Source of the DNA: Salipiger thiooxidans
GTDB taxonomy: Bacteria; Pseudomonadota; Alphaproteobacteria; Rhodobacterales; Rhodobacteraceae
NCBI RefSeq assembly: GCF_900102075.1
Contig: NZ_FNAV01000004.1
Coordinates: forward strand, 62,001 to 126,000
DNA length: 64,000 nucleotides
Reading direction: 5' to 3'
The notes beneath the pieces are model-generated. The model was not told the DNA's origin. It made no database searches and saw nothing but the letters and a program-made list of their open reading frames with translations. This document shows, in pieces, positions 16,548 to 26,505 of the stretch; positions within the stretch are counted from its first letter, which is position 1; the number at the start of each line of letters is the position of its first letter. The position numbers and the translations under genes were made by a program.

Positions 16548-17522
16548 ATGATGCGGACGGAAGACGATCTCGAACTCGTGCACCTGACCAAGCGCTACGG
16601 CGACACCGTGGCGGTGCGCGACATCAACCACGTCTTCAACAAGGGCACCTATGTCTGCCTGCTGGGGCCGTCCGGCTGCGGCAAGTCCACGACGCTGCGC
16701 ATGATCGCCGGGCACGAGGACGTGAGCGACGGCTCGATCCTGCTGCAGGGACAGGACATCGCGCACCTGCCGCCCGCCAAGCGCGGCACTGCCATGATGT
16801 TCCAGAGCTATGCGCTGTTCCCGCACCTCTCGGTGCGCGACAACGTGGCGTTCTCGCTGCGGATGAAGGGCGAGGACAGGGCCACGCGCCACCGCGCCGC
16901 CGACGAGATGCTCGAACTCGTGGACATGGGCCACCTCGCCGCGCGCCTGCCGGCACAGCTGTCGGGCGGGCAGCAGCAGCGGGTGGCGCTGGCGCGGGCG
17001 CTGGTGACCAAGCCGCGGGTGCTGCTGCTCGACGAGCCGCTCTCGGCGCTGGACCCGTTCCTGCGCATCCGGGTGCGGGCCGAGCTCAAGCGTCTGCAGC
17101 GCGAACTGGGCATCACCTTCATCCACGTCACCCACGGCCAGGACGAGGCGCTGGCGCTCGCCGACGAGATCGTGGTGATGAACAACGCGGTGATCGAGCA
17201 GGCGGGCCACCCGCGCGACGTCTTCGCCGCCCCCCGCACCGAGTTCGTTGCCCGCTTCATGGGCGGGCACAACGTGCTGTCGTGGAACGGCGGCCGCTAC
17301 GCGCTGCGCGCCGACGACGTGCTGCTGGCGCCGCAGGGCCAGCCCGCGGTCGTGCGCACCGTCGAATACCAGGGGCACCACGTCGCGATGACCGCGGCGA
17401 TGGGCGAGCAGGAGATCCTCGCCTACGTGCCCGAGGCTGCGTTCTTCGCGGATCCGAAAAGCCCCGGCGATGCGGTCAGCCTCGCCTGGGAAGAAGGGCG
17501 GCTGCACCGCCTCGAAGCCTGA
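16548..17522 (+). CDS. ABC transporter ATP-binding protein (spermidine/putrescine type)
   Basis: A 324-residue ATPase: Walker A GPSGCGKST, signature LSGGQQQR, Walker B VLLLDEP and switch His in IHVTHGQDEA, followed by a short C-terminal TOBE-like beta domain (about 240-320), as in PotA/MalK-type proteins. ATG 16548 (or the next codon, 16551) is chosen because AGGGGG precedes it closely; an in-frame GTG at 16521 has no convincing ribosome binding site. First gene of the plus-strand transporter operon. Confidence 0.9.
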   Translation: MMRTEDDLELVHLTKRYGDTVAVRDINHVFNKGTYVCLLGPSGCGKSTTLRMIAGHEDVSDGSILLQGQDIAHLPPAKRGTAMMFQSYALFPHLSVRDNVAFSLRMKGEDRATRHRAADEMLELVDMGHLAARLPAQLSGGQQQRVALARALVTKPRVLLLDEPLSALDPFLRIRVRAELKRLQRELGITFIHVTHGQDEALALADEIVVMNNAVIEQAGHPRDVFAAPRTEFVARFMGGHNVLSWNGGRYALRADDVLLAPQGQPAVVRTVEYQGHHVAMTAAMGEQEILAYVPEAAFFADPKSPGDAVSLAWEEGRLHRLEA

Positions 17523-17579
17523 CGGACGCGCAACGTCCGCACCACAGATCAGACCCGTCCAACGGAGAGAGGACCAATC

Positions 17580-18845
17580 ATGGCCAAAACCGGATACACC
17601 CGCCGTGCGCTGCTCAAGGGAGGCGCCGCCGCGGCCGCCGCATCGGCGCTGCCCGCCCCGATGCTGTGGGCGCAGGACATCAAGAACATCACCCTGCGCC
17701 AGTTCGGCACCGGCGTGTCGAACCTCAACGAGGTGGGCCAGAAAGTGAAGGAGGATCTCGGCTTCACGCTCGAGATGACCGCGCTCGATTCCGACAGCGT
17801 GACCCAGCGCGCCGCGACCCAGCCCGACAGCTTCGACATCGCCGACATCGAGTACTGGATCTGCAAGAAGGTCTGGCCGACCGGCAACCTGCAGGCGATG
17901 GATGTCTCGAAGATCGCCAACTACGACAAGATCGTCGGCATCTTCAAGGACGGCAAGCTGACGCCCGAGTCCGAGATCGCGCAGGGCACCGCGCCGCACA
18001 CCGTGGGCTTCGTCGAGGGCGAGGGGTCGACCACCTTCGCCACCGAGCAGACCAACTGGATGACGCTGATCCCGACGATCTACAACGCCGACACGCTGGG
18101 CATCCGCCCGGATCTCATCGGCCGTCCGATCAACAACTGGTCCGAGCTGCTGAACCCCGAGTTCAAGGGCAAGGCCTCGATCCTCGACATCTCGTCGATC
18201 GGCATCATGGACATGGCGATGGTCTGCGAGTCGATGGGCGAGATCCAGTACGGCGACAAGGGCAACATGACCCGCGAGGAGATCGACAAGACCTTCGCGA
18301 TCTTCACCGAGGCCAAGCGCAACGGCCAGTTCCGCGCCTTCTGGAAGACCTTCGACGAGTCGGTGAACCTGATGGCCTCGGGTGAGGTAGTGATCCAGTC
18401 GATGTGGTCGCCCGCCATCACCGCGGTGAAGTCGCGCGGCATCGACTGCGTCTACCAGCCGCTGGAAGAGGGCTACCGCTCGTGGGGCGGCGGCATCGGC
18501 CTGTCGAAGTCGCTGACCGGCATGGAGCTGGACGCGGCCTACGACTACATCAACTGGTACCTCTCGGGCTGGGTCGGCGGCTTCCTGATGCGCCAGGGCT
18601 ACTACTCGGCGGTGCCCGACACCTCGAAGGAGTTCATGTCCGAGAACGAGTGGGGCTACTGGTTCGAGGGCAAGGAAGCCACCGCCGAGATCACCTCGCC
18701 CTTCGGCGACGTGCTGGCGCAGGCCGGCGACACCCGCGACGGCGGCTCGTTCTACGACCGCATGGGCTCGGTCGCCTGCTGGAACGCCGTCATGGACGAG
18801 AACCAGTACATGGTCCGCAAGTGGAACGAGTTCATCGCGTCCTGA
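17580..18845 (+). CDS. ABC transporter substrate-binding protein with Tat signal
   Basis: A 421-residue extracellular solute-binding protein (polyamine-type family). The N-terminus YTRRALLKGG followed by an Ala-rich hydrophobic stretch and ALPAPMLWAQ is a Tat signal peptide, so it is exported folded. The mature protein contains a probable ligand region DIADIEYWIC and EEGYRSWGGGIGLSKSL. The ligand cannot be read from sequence; polyamine-like or another nitrogen compound is plausible given the hydantoin-racemase-like gene downstream. GGAGAGAGG precedes the ATG. Confidence 0.92.
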   Translation: MAKTGYTRRALLKGGAAAAAASALPAPMLWAQDIKNITLRQFGTGVSNLNEVGQKVKEDLGFTLEMTALDSDSVTQRAATQPDSFDIADIEYWICKKVWPTGNLQAMDVSKIANYDKIVGIFKDGKLTPESEIAQGTAPHTVGFVEGEGSTTFATEQTNWMTLIPTIYNADTLGIRPDLIGRPINNWSELLNPEFKGKASILDISSIGIMDMAMVCESMGEIQYGDKGNMTREEIDKTFAIFTEAKRNGQFRAFWKTFDESVNLMASGEVVIQSMWSPAITAVKSRGIDCVYQPLEEGYRSWGGGIGLSKSLTGMELDAAYDYINWYLSGWVGGFLMRQGYYSAVPDTSKEFMSENEWGYWFEGKEATAEITSPFGDVLAQAGDTRDGGSFYDRMGSVACWNAVMDENQYMVRKWNEFIAS

Positions 18846-18887
18846 GCGTGACGAGCGGTTTCGCCGGCTGACGCCGGCGACCGGCCG

Positions 18888-18936
18888 GGGGGCTTCCGCC
18901 CCCCGGACCCCCCGAGAGTTCAGGGGCAAGATGAAG
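18888..18936 (+). repeat. Dispersed intergenic repeat, copy A
   Basis: A G6/C6 hairpin (GGGGGG-CTTCCG-CCCCCC) is followed by GAGAGTTCAGGGGCAAGATGAAG-like sequence, ending at 18936. It lies between the binding-protein and permease genes within one operon, so it may set the expression ratio. It is one of five related copies in the window. Confidence 0.7.
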
Positions 18937-18968
18937 ACAGGGGCCATGTGCCGAGGGGCTGATCCGAA

Positions 18969-19823
18969 ATGCTGAAGAACCGCCATGTGACGGGCTGGCT
19001 GCAGGCCGCGCCGCTATCGCTGATCCTCGCGGGGTTCCTGATCCTGCCGATCGCGACCATCGTGACAGTGAGCTTCTGGCAGGCCACCGAGTTCTCGATC
19101 ATCCCGGCGTTCTCGATGGAGAACTACGCGTTCCTGTTCGGCTCGGACGTGACCTACCGGGTGTTCCTCGCCACCTTCAAATATGCCGCGATCACATGGG
19201 CGCTGACCCTGCTGATCGGCTTCACGGTGGCCTATTACCTGGCCTTCCACATCCGCTCGCAGACGGTGCAGATTGCGCTGTTCCTGCTGTGCACCATCCC
19301 GTTCTGGACATCGAACATCATCCGGATGATCTCGTGGATCCCGTTCCTCGGGCGCAACGGCATCGCCAACAGCACGCTGATCGACCTCGGGCTGATCGAC
19401 GCGCCGCTGGAGTGGCTGCTCTATTCCGATTTCTCGGTGATCCTTGCCTTCGTGCATCTCTACACGCTGTTCATGGTGGTGCCGATCTTCAACACCATGA
19501 TGCGCATCGACCGCTCGCTGATCGAGGCGGCCTACGACAACGGCGCGAGCGGCTGGCAGACGCTGATGCACGTGATCGTGCCCCTGACCAAGCCCGGGAT
19601 CATGATCGGCACCATCTTCGTGCTGACGCTGATCATGGGCGATTTCATCACCGTGCGCTTCATGAGCGGTTCGCAGAAGGCCAATGTCGGCCGGCTGATC
19701 TCGAACGACATCTCGCTGCTGCAGTATCCCTCTGCCGCGGCCACCGCCGTGGTGCTGCTCTGCACGGTGCTGATCGTGATCGGCATCCTGCTGCGCTTCG
19801 TCGACATCCGGAAGGAGCTCTGA
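18969..19823 (+). CDS. ABC transporter permease (PotB-like)
   Basis: A 284-residue inner-membrane permease with six predicted segments, the first at about residues 13-34 (SLILAGFLILPIATIVTVSF). The EAA loop is at about residues 185-205 (EAAYDNGASGWQTLMHVIVPLTKPG). It belongs to the spermidine/putrescine permease type and pairs with the next permease. Confidence 0.92.
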   Translation: MLKNRHVTGWLQAAPLSLILAGFLILPIATIVTVSFWQATEFSIIPAFSMENYAFLFGSDVTYRVFLATFKYAAITWALTLLIGFTVAYYLAFHIRSQTVQIALFLLCTIPFWTSNIIRMISWIPFLGRNGIANSTLIDLGLIDAPLEWLLYSDFSVILAFVHLYTLFMVVPIFNTMMRIDRSLIEAAYDNGASGWQTLMHVIVPLTKPGIMIGTIFVLTLIMGDFITVRFMSGSQKANVGRLISNDISLLQYPSAAATAVVLLCTVLIVIGILLRFVDIRKEL

Positions 19824-19875
19824 GCCATGCCCCTCATCGCAACCCGCGCCGCGCGTGCCCGCAAGGAGAGCTGAC

Positions 19876-20712
19876 ATGGAAAAGCGTTCCCGCTCCTTCT
19901 ACGTGCTGACCGCCTTCTTCGCGCTCTTCATCCTGTTCCTCTACGGCCCGACGCTGACCATCGGCGTGCTGAGCTTCCAGGGGCCGCAGGGCGGTCTGAC
20001 CTTCCCGATGAACGGCGTCTCGCTGCACTGGTTCCGCGACCTCTTCGAGGAGCAGGCGGTGGGAGACATCTGGGGCGCCTTCCGCCGCAGCCTCGCGCTG
20101 GGGCTGATGGTCATGGTCACCACCGTCGTGGTCTCGGTGATGGGCGGGCTCGCCTTCCGCAAGCGCTTTGCCGGGTCGGGGGCGCTTTTCTACCTGATCA
20201 TCGCGTCGCTGGTCATTCCCTCGATCCTGATCTCGCTGGGCGTGGGGCTGATCTTCAACCAGTTCGGTCTGCGGGTGCACTGGGCGACCTCGGGCTTCGG
20301 CTCGCAGCTGACCTGGACGCTGCCCTTCGGCCTGCTCATCATGTTCGCGGTCTTCAACCGTTTCGACCGCTCCTACGAGGAGGCCGCCCGCGACCAGGGC
20401 GCCAGCGCGTGGCAGACCATCCGCTTCGTGGTGCTGCCGATCATCGCGCCCTCGCTGATCGGGGTGGCGCTCTTCGGCTTCACGCTGAGCTACGACGAGT
20501 TCGCCCGGACCCTGCTCACATCGGGCAGTTACAACACCCTGCCGCTCGAGATCTTCGGCATGACCACCAACGTCACCACGCCGGTGATCTACGCGCTGGG
20601 CACGCTGACGACGCTGTTCTCCTTCCTCATCATCGGGGCCTTCATCGTCACCGTCTGGGGGCTGGGCAAGCGGCGGGCGCGGCTCGGGTCGGACGCGGGC
20701 AAGGGCCTCTGA
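19876..20712 (+). CDS. ABC transporter permease (PotC-like)
   Basis: A 278-residue inner-membrane permease; first segment about 10-30, EAA loop EEAARDQGASAWQTIRFVVLP (about 170-190). ATG 19876 is chosen because AAGGAGAG precedes it; a 7-residue upstream extension is open but lacks a site. It forms a heterodimeric channel with the preceding permease. Confidence 0.92.
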   Translation: MEKRSRSFYVLTAFFALFILFLYGPTLTIGVLSFQGPQGGLTFPMNGVSLHWFRDLFEEQAVGDIWGAFRRSLALGLMVMVTTVVVSVMGGLAFRKRFAGSGALFYLIIASLVIPSILISLGVGLIFNQFGLRVHWATSGFGSQLTWTLPFGLLIMFAVFNRFDRSYEEAARDQGASAWQTIRFVVLPIIAPSLIGVALFGFTLSYDEFARTLLTSGSYNTLPLEIFGMTTNVTTPVIYALGTLTTLFSFLIIGAFIVTVWGLGKRRARLGSDAGKGL

Positions 20713-20713
20713 G

Positions 20714-21355
20714 GTGATCCTTTTCATCAACCCGAATTCCTCGGCCCACATGACCGAGAGCATCGTGGCCGCGGCGCGCGGGGCGCTGCCCGGGGTGGCG
20801 ATCGAGGGCTGGACCAACGCGGAGGGTCCGGTGGCGATCCAGGGCGCCGAGGATGGCGAGGCGGCGGTGCCGGGGCTGCTGGCGCTGCTGCCGGCGGCAC
20901 AGGCGGCGGGCGCGCGGGCCATCGTCATCGCCTGCTTCGACGACACCGGACTGGCCGAGGCGCGGGCCGCGGCGCATTGCCCGGTGATCGGCATCGGACA
21001 GGCGGGCTACCACGCGGCAACGCTGCTCGGGGCGCGCTTCGCGGTGCTGACCACGCTCGCGGTCTCGGTGCCGGTGATCGCGGGCAACATCGCGGCGCAG
21101 GGCTTTGCCGGGGCCTGCACCGAGGTGCGGCCGAGCGGCTACGGCGTGCTCGCGGTGGAGGAGGGCGCGCCGCAGGTGCTGGCGGACCTTCGGAAGGGGC
21201 TCGCCAAGCTGGGCGCGGCGGGCGCGGAGGCGGTGGTGCTGGGCTGCGCCGGCATGTGCACCCATCACGCGGCGCTGCAGGAGGGCATGCCGGTGCGCGT
21301 GGTCGACGGGGTGCGCGCGGCGGCGCGGCTGGCCGAGGCGCTTGCCGGGCTCTGA
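20714..21355 (+). CDS. Asp/Glu/hydantoin racemase family protein
   Basis: A 213-residue protein of the aspartate/glutamate/hydantoin racemase family. It starts IxFINPNSS, a hallmark of hydantoin/allantoin racemase-like members, and has the two catalytic cysteines expected of cofactor-independent racemases (IACFDDTG and LGCAGMC). It begins with GTG two bases after the permease stop, so it is coupled to the transporter. The family also includes decarboxylases and maleate isomerases, so the exact reaction is open; the transported compound is the likely substrate. Confidence 0.9.
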   Translation: MILFINPNSSAHMTESIVAAARGALPGVAIEGWTNAEGPVAIQGAEDGEAAVPGLLALLPAAQAAGARAIVIACFDDTGLAEARAAAHCPVIGIGQAGYHAATLLGARFAVLTTLAVSVPVIAGNIAAQGFAGACTEVRPSGYGVLAVEEGAPQVLADLRKGLAKLGAAGAEAVVLGCAGMCTHHAALQEGMPVRVVDGVRAAARLAEALAGL

Positions 21356-21454
21356 CGGGCTCTGACGGCGGCTGCCTGCACAGGGCCTGTGCGGCGGCTC
21401 ACGCTTTCGCTCGCGCCACGGCGGGCTATGTTCCCGCCGAACAAGGAGCGTGAC

Positions 21455-22483
21455 ATGGAAATCGGTCTCTACACATTCGGCGACGTCGGCACCAACCCCG
21501 TCACGGGCGAGCGCATCGACGCGCGGCGGCGCCTGAAGGACCTGCTCGAGGAGATACGGCTCGCCGACGAGGTCGGGCTCGATGTCTTCGGGCTGGGCGA
21601 GCATCACCGGCCGAATTACGCGATCTCGTCGCCCTCCACGGTGCTGGCGGCGGCGGCCTCGGTGACGAAGAACATCCGCCTGAGCTCGGCGGTCTCGGTG
21701 CTGAGCTCGGACGACCCGATCCGGGTGTTCCAGCAGTTTGCCACCGTCGATAACCTCTCGGACGGGCGGGCCGAGCTGATGGTCGGGCGTGGCAGCTTCA
21801 TCGAGAGCTTCCCGCTCTTCGGCTACGACCTGAACGACTACGACGCGCTCTTCGAGGAAAAGCTCGCCATGCTGCTCGCCATCAACGAGCAGGAGCGGCT
21901 GAACTGGCCGGGGACGGCGCATACGCCCAAGGTCGACCGGCAAGGGGTCTACCCCCGCCCGGTGGACGGCTCGCTGCCGGTCTGGGTGGCGGCGGGCGGC
22001 ACGCCGCAGAGCATGGTCCGGGCGGGGGCGCTCGGCTGCCCGCTGGCGCTGGCGATCATCGGCGGCGAGCCGCGCCGCTTCGCGCCGCTGGCGGATCTCT
22101 ACCGTCGCGCCGCCGCACAGGCGGGCAACGAGGACAAGGCGCGGGTGTCGCTGAACGTGCACGGCTTCGTGGGCGAGGACGGCAAGCGCGCGGCGGACAT
22201 CTTCTTCCCGGCGCAGAAGGCGGTGATGGACCAGCTCGGGCGCGAGCGCGGCTGGGGCCCGCAGAGCCGGGCGCAGTTCGAGGCGGGCATCGGCCCGGAA
22301 GGCGCGCAGTTCGTGGGCTCGCCGGCGCAGATCGTCGACAAGATCCTGTCGCTGCGCGAGGACCTCGGTTTTGATCGCGTCACCATCCAGATGGCGATCG
22401 GGGTGATCGAGCAGTCGGAGATGCTGAAGGCGATCGAGGTGCTCGGCACCAAGGTCGCGCCGGAACTGCGCAAGGCGGGCTGA
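21455..22483 (+). CDS. LLM class flavin-dependent oxidoreductase
   Basis: A 342-residue luciferase-like (F420/FMN) oxidoreductase with the TIM-barrel motifs LGEHH near residue 50, SSAVSVLSSDDP (about 75-90) and AAGGTPQSMVRAGALG (about 190). The ATG at 21455 follows AAGGAG. It probably oxidises or hydroxylates an organic substrate using FMNH2; a partner flavin reductase is not in the window. It lies 99 bp after the racemase-like gene, consistent with the same operon. Confidence 0.9.
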   Translation: MEIGLYTFGDVGTNPVTGERIDARRRLKDLLEEIRLADEVGLDVFGLGEHHRPNYAISSPSTVLAAAASVTKNIRLSSAVSVLSSDDPIRVFQQFATVDNLSDGRAELMVGRGSFIESFPLFGYDLNDYDALFEEKLAMLLAINEQERLNWPGTAHTPKVDRQGVYPRPVDGSLPVWVAAGGTPQSMVRAGALGCPLALAIIGGEPRRFAPLADLYRRAAAQAGNEDKARVSLNVHGFVGEDGKRAADIFFPAQKAVMDQLGRERGWGPQSRAQFEAGIGPEGAQFVGSPAQIVDKILSLREDLGFDRVTIQMAIGVIEQSEMLKAIEVLGTKVAPELRKAG

Positions 22484-22586
22484 AGGCCGGTCCGGGCGTT
22501 GCTTGCGGCGGTATCATCGCGGGACTTGGCTGCGCGTGAATACGTCGATGAAGGATTTGGGAGGCGGCGAGCGTGACAAGGCAAGA

Positions 22587-22646
22587 GGGGGGCGCTGCCC
22601 CCTCGGCCTGCGGCCTCACCCCCGGAGTTTGCCTTGCAAGATGAAG
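22587..22646 (+). repeat. Dispersed intergenic repeat, copy B
   Basis: GGGGGCGCTGCCCCC hairpin, a spacer TCGGCCTGCGGCCTCAC, CCCCCGGAGTTT and the tail GCAAGATGAAG. It lies in the 261-bp gap between two convergent genes and faces copy C, so the two tails form a large inverted repeat. Nothing else is seen in the gap. Confidence 0.75.
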
Positions 22647-22675
22647 GGCGGAGGCCGGCGCGGGGCGGCATGTGT

Positions 22676-22737
22676 CTTCATCTTGCCGAATAAACTCCCG
22701 CCGGAGGCATCCGGCGCTGGCCGCCCCTCGCAGGGGC
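22676..22737 (-). repeat. Dispersed intergenic repeat, copy C
   Basis: On the minus strand: hairpin GCCCCTGCGAGGGGC, then CCGGCGGGAGTTTATTC and the tail GGCAAGATGAAG. The hairpin lies 7 bp after the stop of the ATPase gene at 22745 and may act as its terminator. Confidence 0.7.
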
Positions 22738-22744
22738 TGGCGGA

Positions 22745-23493
<749 letters not shown>

Positions 23494-23497
<4 letters not shown>

Positions 23498-24351
23498 AGC
23501 AGGGCGCTCACGGAGGCGGCCTCGCGCCATTGCGGATCGCGGCTCAGCACGTCGAGGCGGGGGCGGGGGTGTTCGAGATCGGGCACGGAGTTGAGCAGGC
23601 CTCTGGTGTAGGGATGGGTCGCCTCGTGCAGCCGGCCGGCCTCGCAGACCTCGACGATGCGGCCCGCGTACATGATCAGGATGCGGTCGCAGAAGTTGGA
23701 GACGAGGTTGAGGTCGTGGCTGATGAAGATCAGCCCCATGCCGCGGTCGGTGACGAGCTTGTCCATGATCTCGAGCACCTGCAGCTGAACCGAGACGTCG
23801 AGGGCGGAGGTGGGCTCGTCGGCGATCAGGATCTCGGGGTCGGGGATCAGCATCATGGCGATCATGATGCGCTGGCCCATGCCGCCCGAGACCTCGTGCG
23901 GGTAGAGCCCCATGACCCGCTCGGGGTCGCGGATCGCCACCGCGTGGAGCATGGCGATGGCGCGCGTGCGGGCCTCGGCGCGGGAGATCTTCTCGTGGGT
24001 GAGCAGGGCCTCGGTGATCTGCTGGCCCACGGTCATCACCGGGTTCAGCGAGAACCTGGGGTCCTGCATGATCATCGAGGCGTGGCGGCCGCGGATCCTG
24101 CGCATCTGCTTTTCGGAGGCGGTGCGCAGGTCGGTGCCGCCCATCTCCATGCGGTCGGCGGTGACCTCGCCCGGCTTGCGGATGAGGCGCAGGAGGGCGC
24201 GGCCGGTCATCGACTTGCCGGAGCCGGATTCGCCCACGATGCCCAGCCGTTCGCGGCCCAGCGAGAAGGAGATGCCGCGCACCGCCTCGAAGCGGCCGGA
24301 GCGGGTGGGGAAGCTGACGCGGAGGTTTTCGACGTCGAGGAGATTGGTCAT
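23494..24351 (-). CDS. Peptide/dipeptide ABC transporter ATP-binding protein (OppD/DppD-like)
   Basis: A 285-residue ATPase with Walker A GESGSGKSM, an unusual signature VSGGMGQR, Walker B ILIADEP and DVSVQLQVL. A partial C-terminal extension is present (HPYTRGLLNSVPDLEHPRPRL). It pairs with the following OppF-like protein. A 109-bp gap containing repeat copy D separates it from the permease gene. Confidence 0.93.
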
Positions 24352-24377
24352 GGCTGCTGCCCGTGGTGGCCGAGGTC

Positions 24378-24438
24378 GGGGGCGCTGCCCCCGTCGCCCG
24401 GGGGGCGACTCCCCCGGAGTTTGCCCGGCAAGATGAAG
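24378..24438 (+). repeat. Dispersed intergenic repeat, copy D
   Basis: GGGGGCGCTGCCCCC hairpin, CCCCCGGAGTTT and tail GGCAAGATGAAG on the plus strand, inside a minus-strand transporter operon between permease and ATPase genes, so it is opposite to the direction of transcription. Confidence 0.75.
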
Positions 24439-24460
24439 GGGCGGGGTCGCGCGGGGGCGG

Positions 24461-25393
24461 TCATTTGCCGGCCTCCTTGGGGTCGAGCACGTCGCGCAGA
24501 CCGTCGCCCAGCAGGTTGAAGGCGAGCGAGATGGTGAAGATCGCGAGACCGGGAATGGTGGCGACCCACCAGTGGTCGAGGATGTACTTGCGCCCCTCCG
24601 AGACCATGGCGCCCCATTCCGGGCTCGGCGGCTGGGCACCGAGGCCGAGGAAGCCGAGGCCCGCGGCGGTCAGGATGATGCCGGCCATGTCGAGGGTGAC
24701 GCGGATCACCAGGCTCGAGATGCAGAGCGGCCAGACGTGGCGGGTGATGATGCGGATCGGGCCCGCGCCCTGCAGCTTGATGGCGTGGATGAAGTCGGAG
24801 TTGCGGATGGTCAGGGTCTCGGCCCGGGCGATGCGGGCGTAGGGCGGCCAGGCGGTGAGCGAGATGGCAAGCACCGCGTTCTCGATGCCGGCGCCGAGGG
24901 CGGCCACGAAGGCGAGCGCGAGGATCAGCCGCGGGAAGGCGAGGAAGATGTCGGTGAAACGCATCAGCACCACGTCGACGATGCCGCCCATGTAGCCCGC
25001 GACCGTCCCGATGATGAGACCGAGCAGCGGCGCCACCAGCGCCACCAGCGCCACGATGTAGAGCGAGATGCGGGCGCCGTAGACCAGCCTCGACCAGATG
25101 TCGCGGCCAAGGCTGTCGGTGCCGAAGAGATGCGCGTCGGTGCCCGGCGGCAGCAGCCGCGCGCCGAGGTCCTGCACGAAGGGATCCTGCGTGGCCACGA
25201 GCGACGCGAAGAGCGCCATGGCAATGAGCAGCACCAGCACGACGAGCCCCGCCATCGCCAGCGTGTTGGCGCGCAGCTTCAGCCAGCCGGTGTACCATGC
25301 GGCGGCGCGGGCCTGCCGGCGCGAGCTCGGGGCGTCGGAGAGCAGCCAGGCGCGCAGGCCGGGGCGGGGGGAAGGGGTCGGACGGTCGCTCAT
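24461..25393 (-). CDS. Peptide/dipeptide ABC transporter permease (DppC-like)
   Basis: A 310-residue inner-membrane permease with a cytoplasmic N-terminal arm, a first membrane segment near 48-70 (AMAGLVVLVLLIAMALFASL), the periplasmic motif HLFGTDSLGRDIWSRL typical of DppC/OppC, and the BPD_transp_1 core with EGRKYILDHWWVATIPG near the end. ATGA overlap with the DppB-like gene. Confidence 0.94.
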   Translation of the reverse strand: MSDRPTPSPRPGLRAWLLSDAPSSRRQARAAAWYTGWLKLRANTLAMAGLVVLVLLIAMALFASLVATQDPFVQDLGARLLPPGTDAHLFGTDSLGRDIWSRLVYGARISLYIVALVALVAPLLGLIIGTVAGYMGGIVDVVLMRFTDIFLAFPRLILALAFVAALGAGIENAVLAISLTAWPPYARIARAETLTIRNSDFIHAIKLQGAGPIRIITRHVWPLCISSLVIRVTLDMAGIILTAAGLGFLGLGAQPPSPEWGAMVSEGRKYILDHWWVATIPGLAIFTISLAFNLLGDGLRDVLDPKEAGK

Positions 25394-26451
25394 TTGGCCC
25401 TCGGGTCGAAGAAGCGGTAGAGCAGGTCGGAGAAGATGTTCAGCGCCACGAAGATGGTGCCGATCACCACGGTTCCGCCCAGCACCGAGTTCATGTCGTT
25501 GGAGAGCAGCGAGGTGGTGATGTAGCTGCCGATGCCGGGCCAGGCGAAGATGATCTCGGTCAGCACCGAACCCTCGAGCAGGTTGGCATAGGCCAGCGCG
25601 ATCACCGTCACCAGCTGGATGCGGATGTTGCGGAAGGCGTGGCGCCAGACCACGTTCCATTCGCTGAGCCCCTTCACCCGGGCGGTGGTGACGTATTCCG
25701 AATTCAGCTGTTCGAGCATGAAGCTGCGGGTCATGCGGCTGATGTAGGCCAGCGAGAAATACCCGAGCAGCGAGGCCGGCAGGATGATGTGGCTGAAGGC
25801 GTCCTTGAACACCGTCCAGTCGCCGGCGATCGCCGCGTCGAGCAGCAGCAGGCCGGTGCGGGTGGGCACGATGCCCTGGTAGAAGACGCCGAGCCGGCCC
25901 GGCCCCGCGACCCAGCCGAGGATGCCGTAGAACACCAGCAGTCCCACGAGCCCCAGCCAGAAGATCGGCATGGAATAGCCGACGAGCCCCACGAGGCGCG
26001 CCAGCTGGTCGATCCAGGTGCCGCGGTAGACCGCCGCCAGCACGCCCAGCGGCACGCCGATGAAGACCCCGATCAGGGTGCCCAGCGTCGCCAGTTCGAG
26101 CGTCGCGGGGAACACCCGGCGGATGTCGTCCGAGACCTGCTGGCCGGTGCGGATGGAGGTGCCGAAATCGCCGTGCAGCACGTCGTTCACGTAGATCGCG
26201 AACTGCGCCAGCAGCGGCTTGTCGAGGCCGAGCTCGAGGTAGACGGCGTTGTACTGCGCCTGCGTCGCGCGCTCGCCGATCACCGCGAGCACCGGGTCGA
26301 TGGGCATGACGCGACCGATCATGAAGGTCACGAAGAGCAGGCCGAGCAGCGTGACCGCGATGGTCAGCAGCGTGCCGAGCAGCTTTCGCGGCCAGCGCGG
26401 CGCGAAGGGAGAGCGCCGGGCGTAGGGTGCGGGGGCGTTGTTCTGGGGCAA
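25390..26451 (-). CDS. Peptide/dipeptide ABC transporter permease (DppB-like)
   Basis: A 353-residue permease with a first segment at about 24-46 and the DppB/OppB motifs DPVLAVIGERAT, LHGDFGTSIRTGQ and EGSVLTEIIFAWPGIG. The start is TTG at 26451, because no in-frame ATG or GTG exists before the first membrane segment; the site upstream is poor, so the start is uncertain. Confidence 0.9.
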   Translation of the reverse strand: MPQNNAPAPYARRSPFAPRWPRKLLGTLLTIAVTLLGLLFVTFMIGRVMPIDPVLAVIGERATQAQYNAVYLELGLDKPLLAQFAIYVNDVLHGDFGTSIRTGQQVSDDIRRVFPATLELATLGTLIGVFIGVPLGVLAAVYRGTWIDQLARLVGLVGYSMPIFWLGLVGLLVFYGILGWVAGPGRLGVFYQGIVPTRTGLLLLDAAIAGDWTVFKDAFSHIILPASLLGYFSLAYISRMTRSFMLEQLNSEYVTTARVKGLSEWNVVWRHAFRNIRIQLVTVIALAYANLLEGSVLTEIIFAWPGIGSYITTSLLSNDMNSVLGGTVVIGTIFVALNIFSDLLYRFFDPRAK

Positions 26452-26505
26452 AAGAGGTCGGTCCTCGGGAATGGGGGGCGGGCGCCGTGGCCCGCCCCTA
26501 GGACT

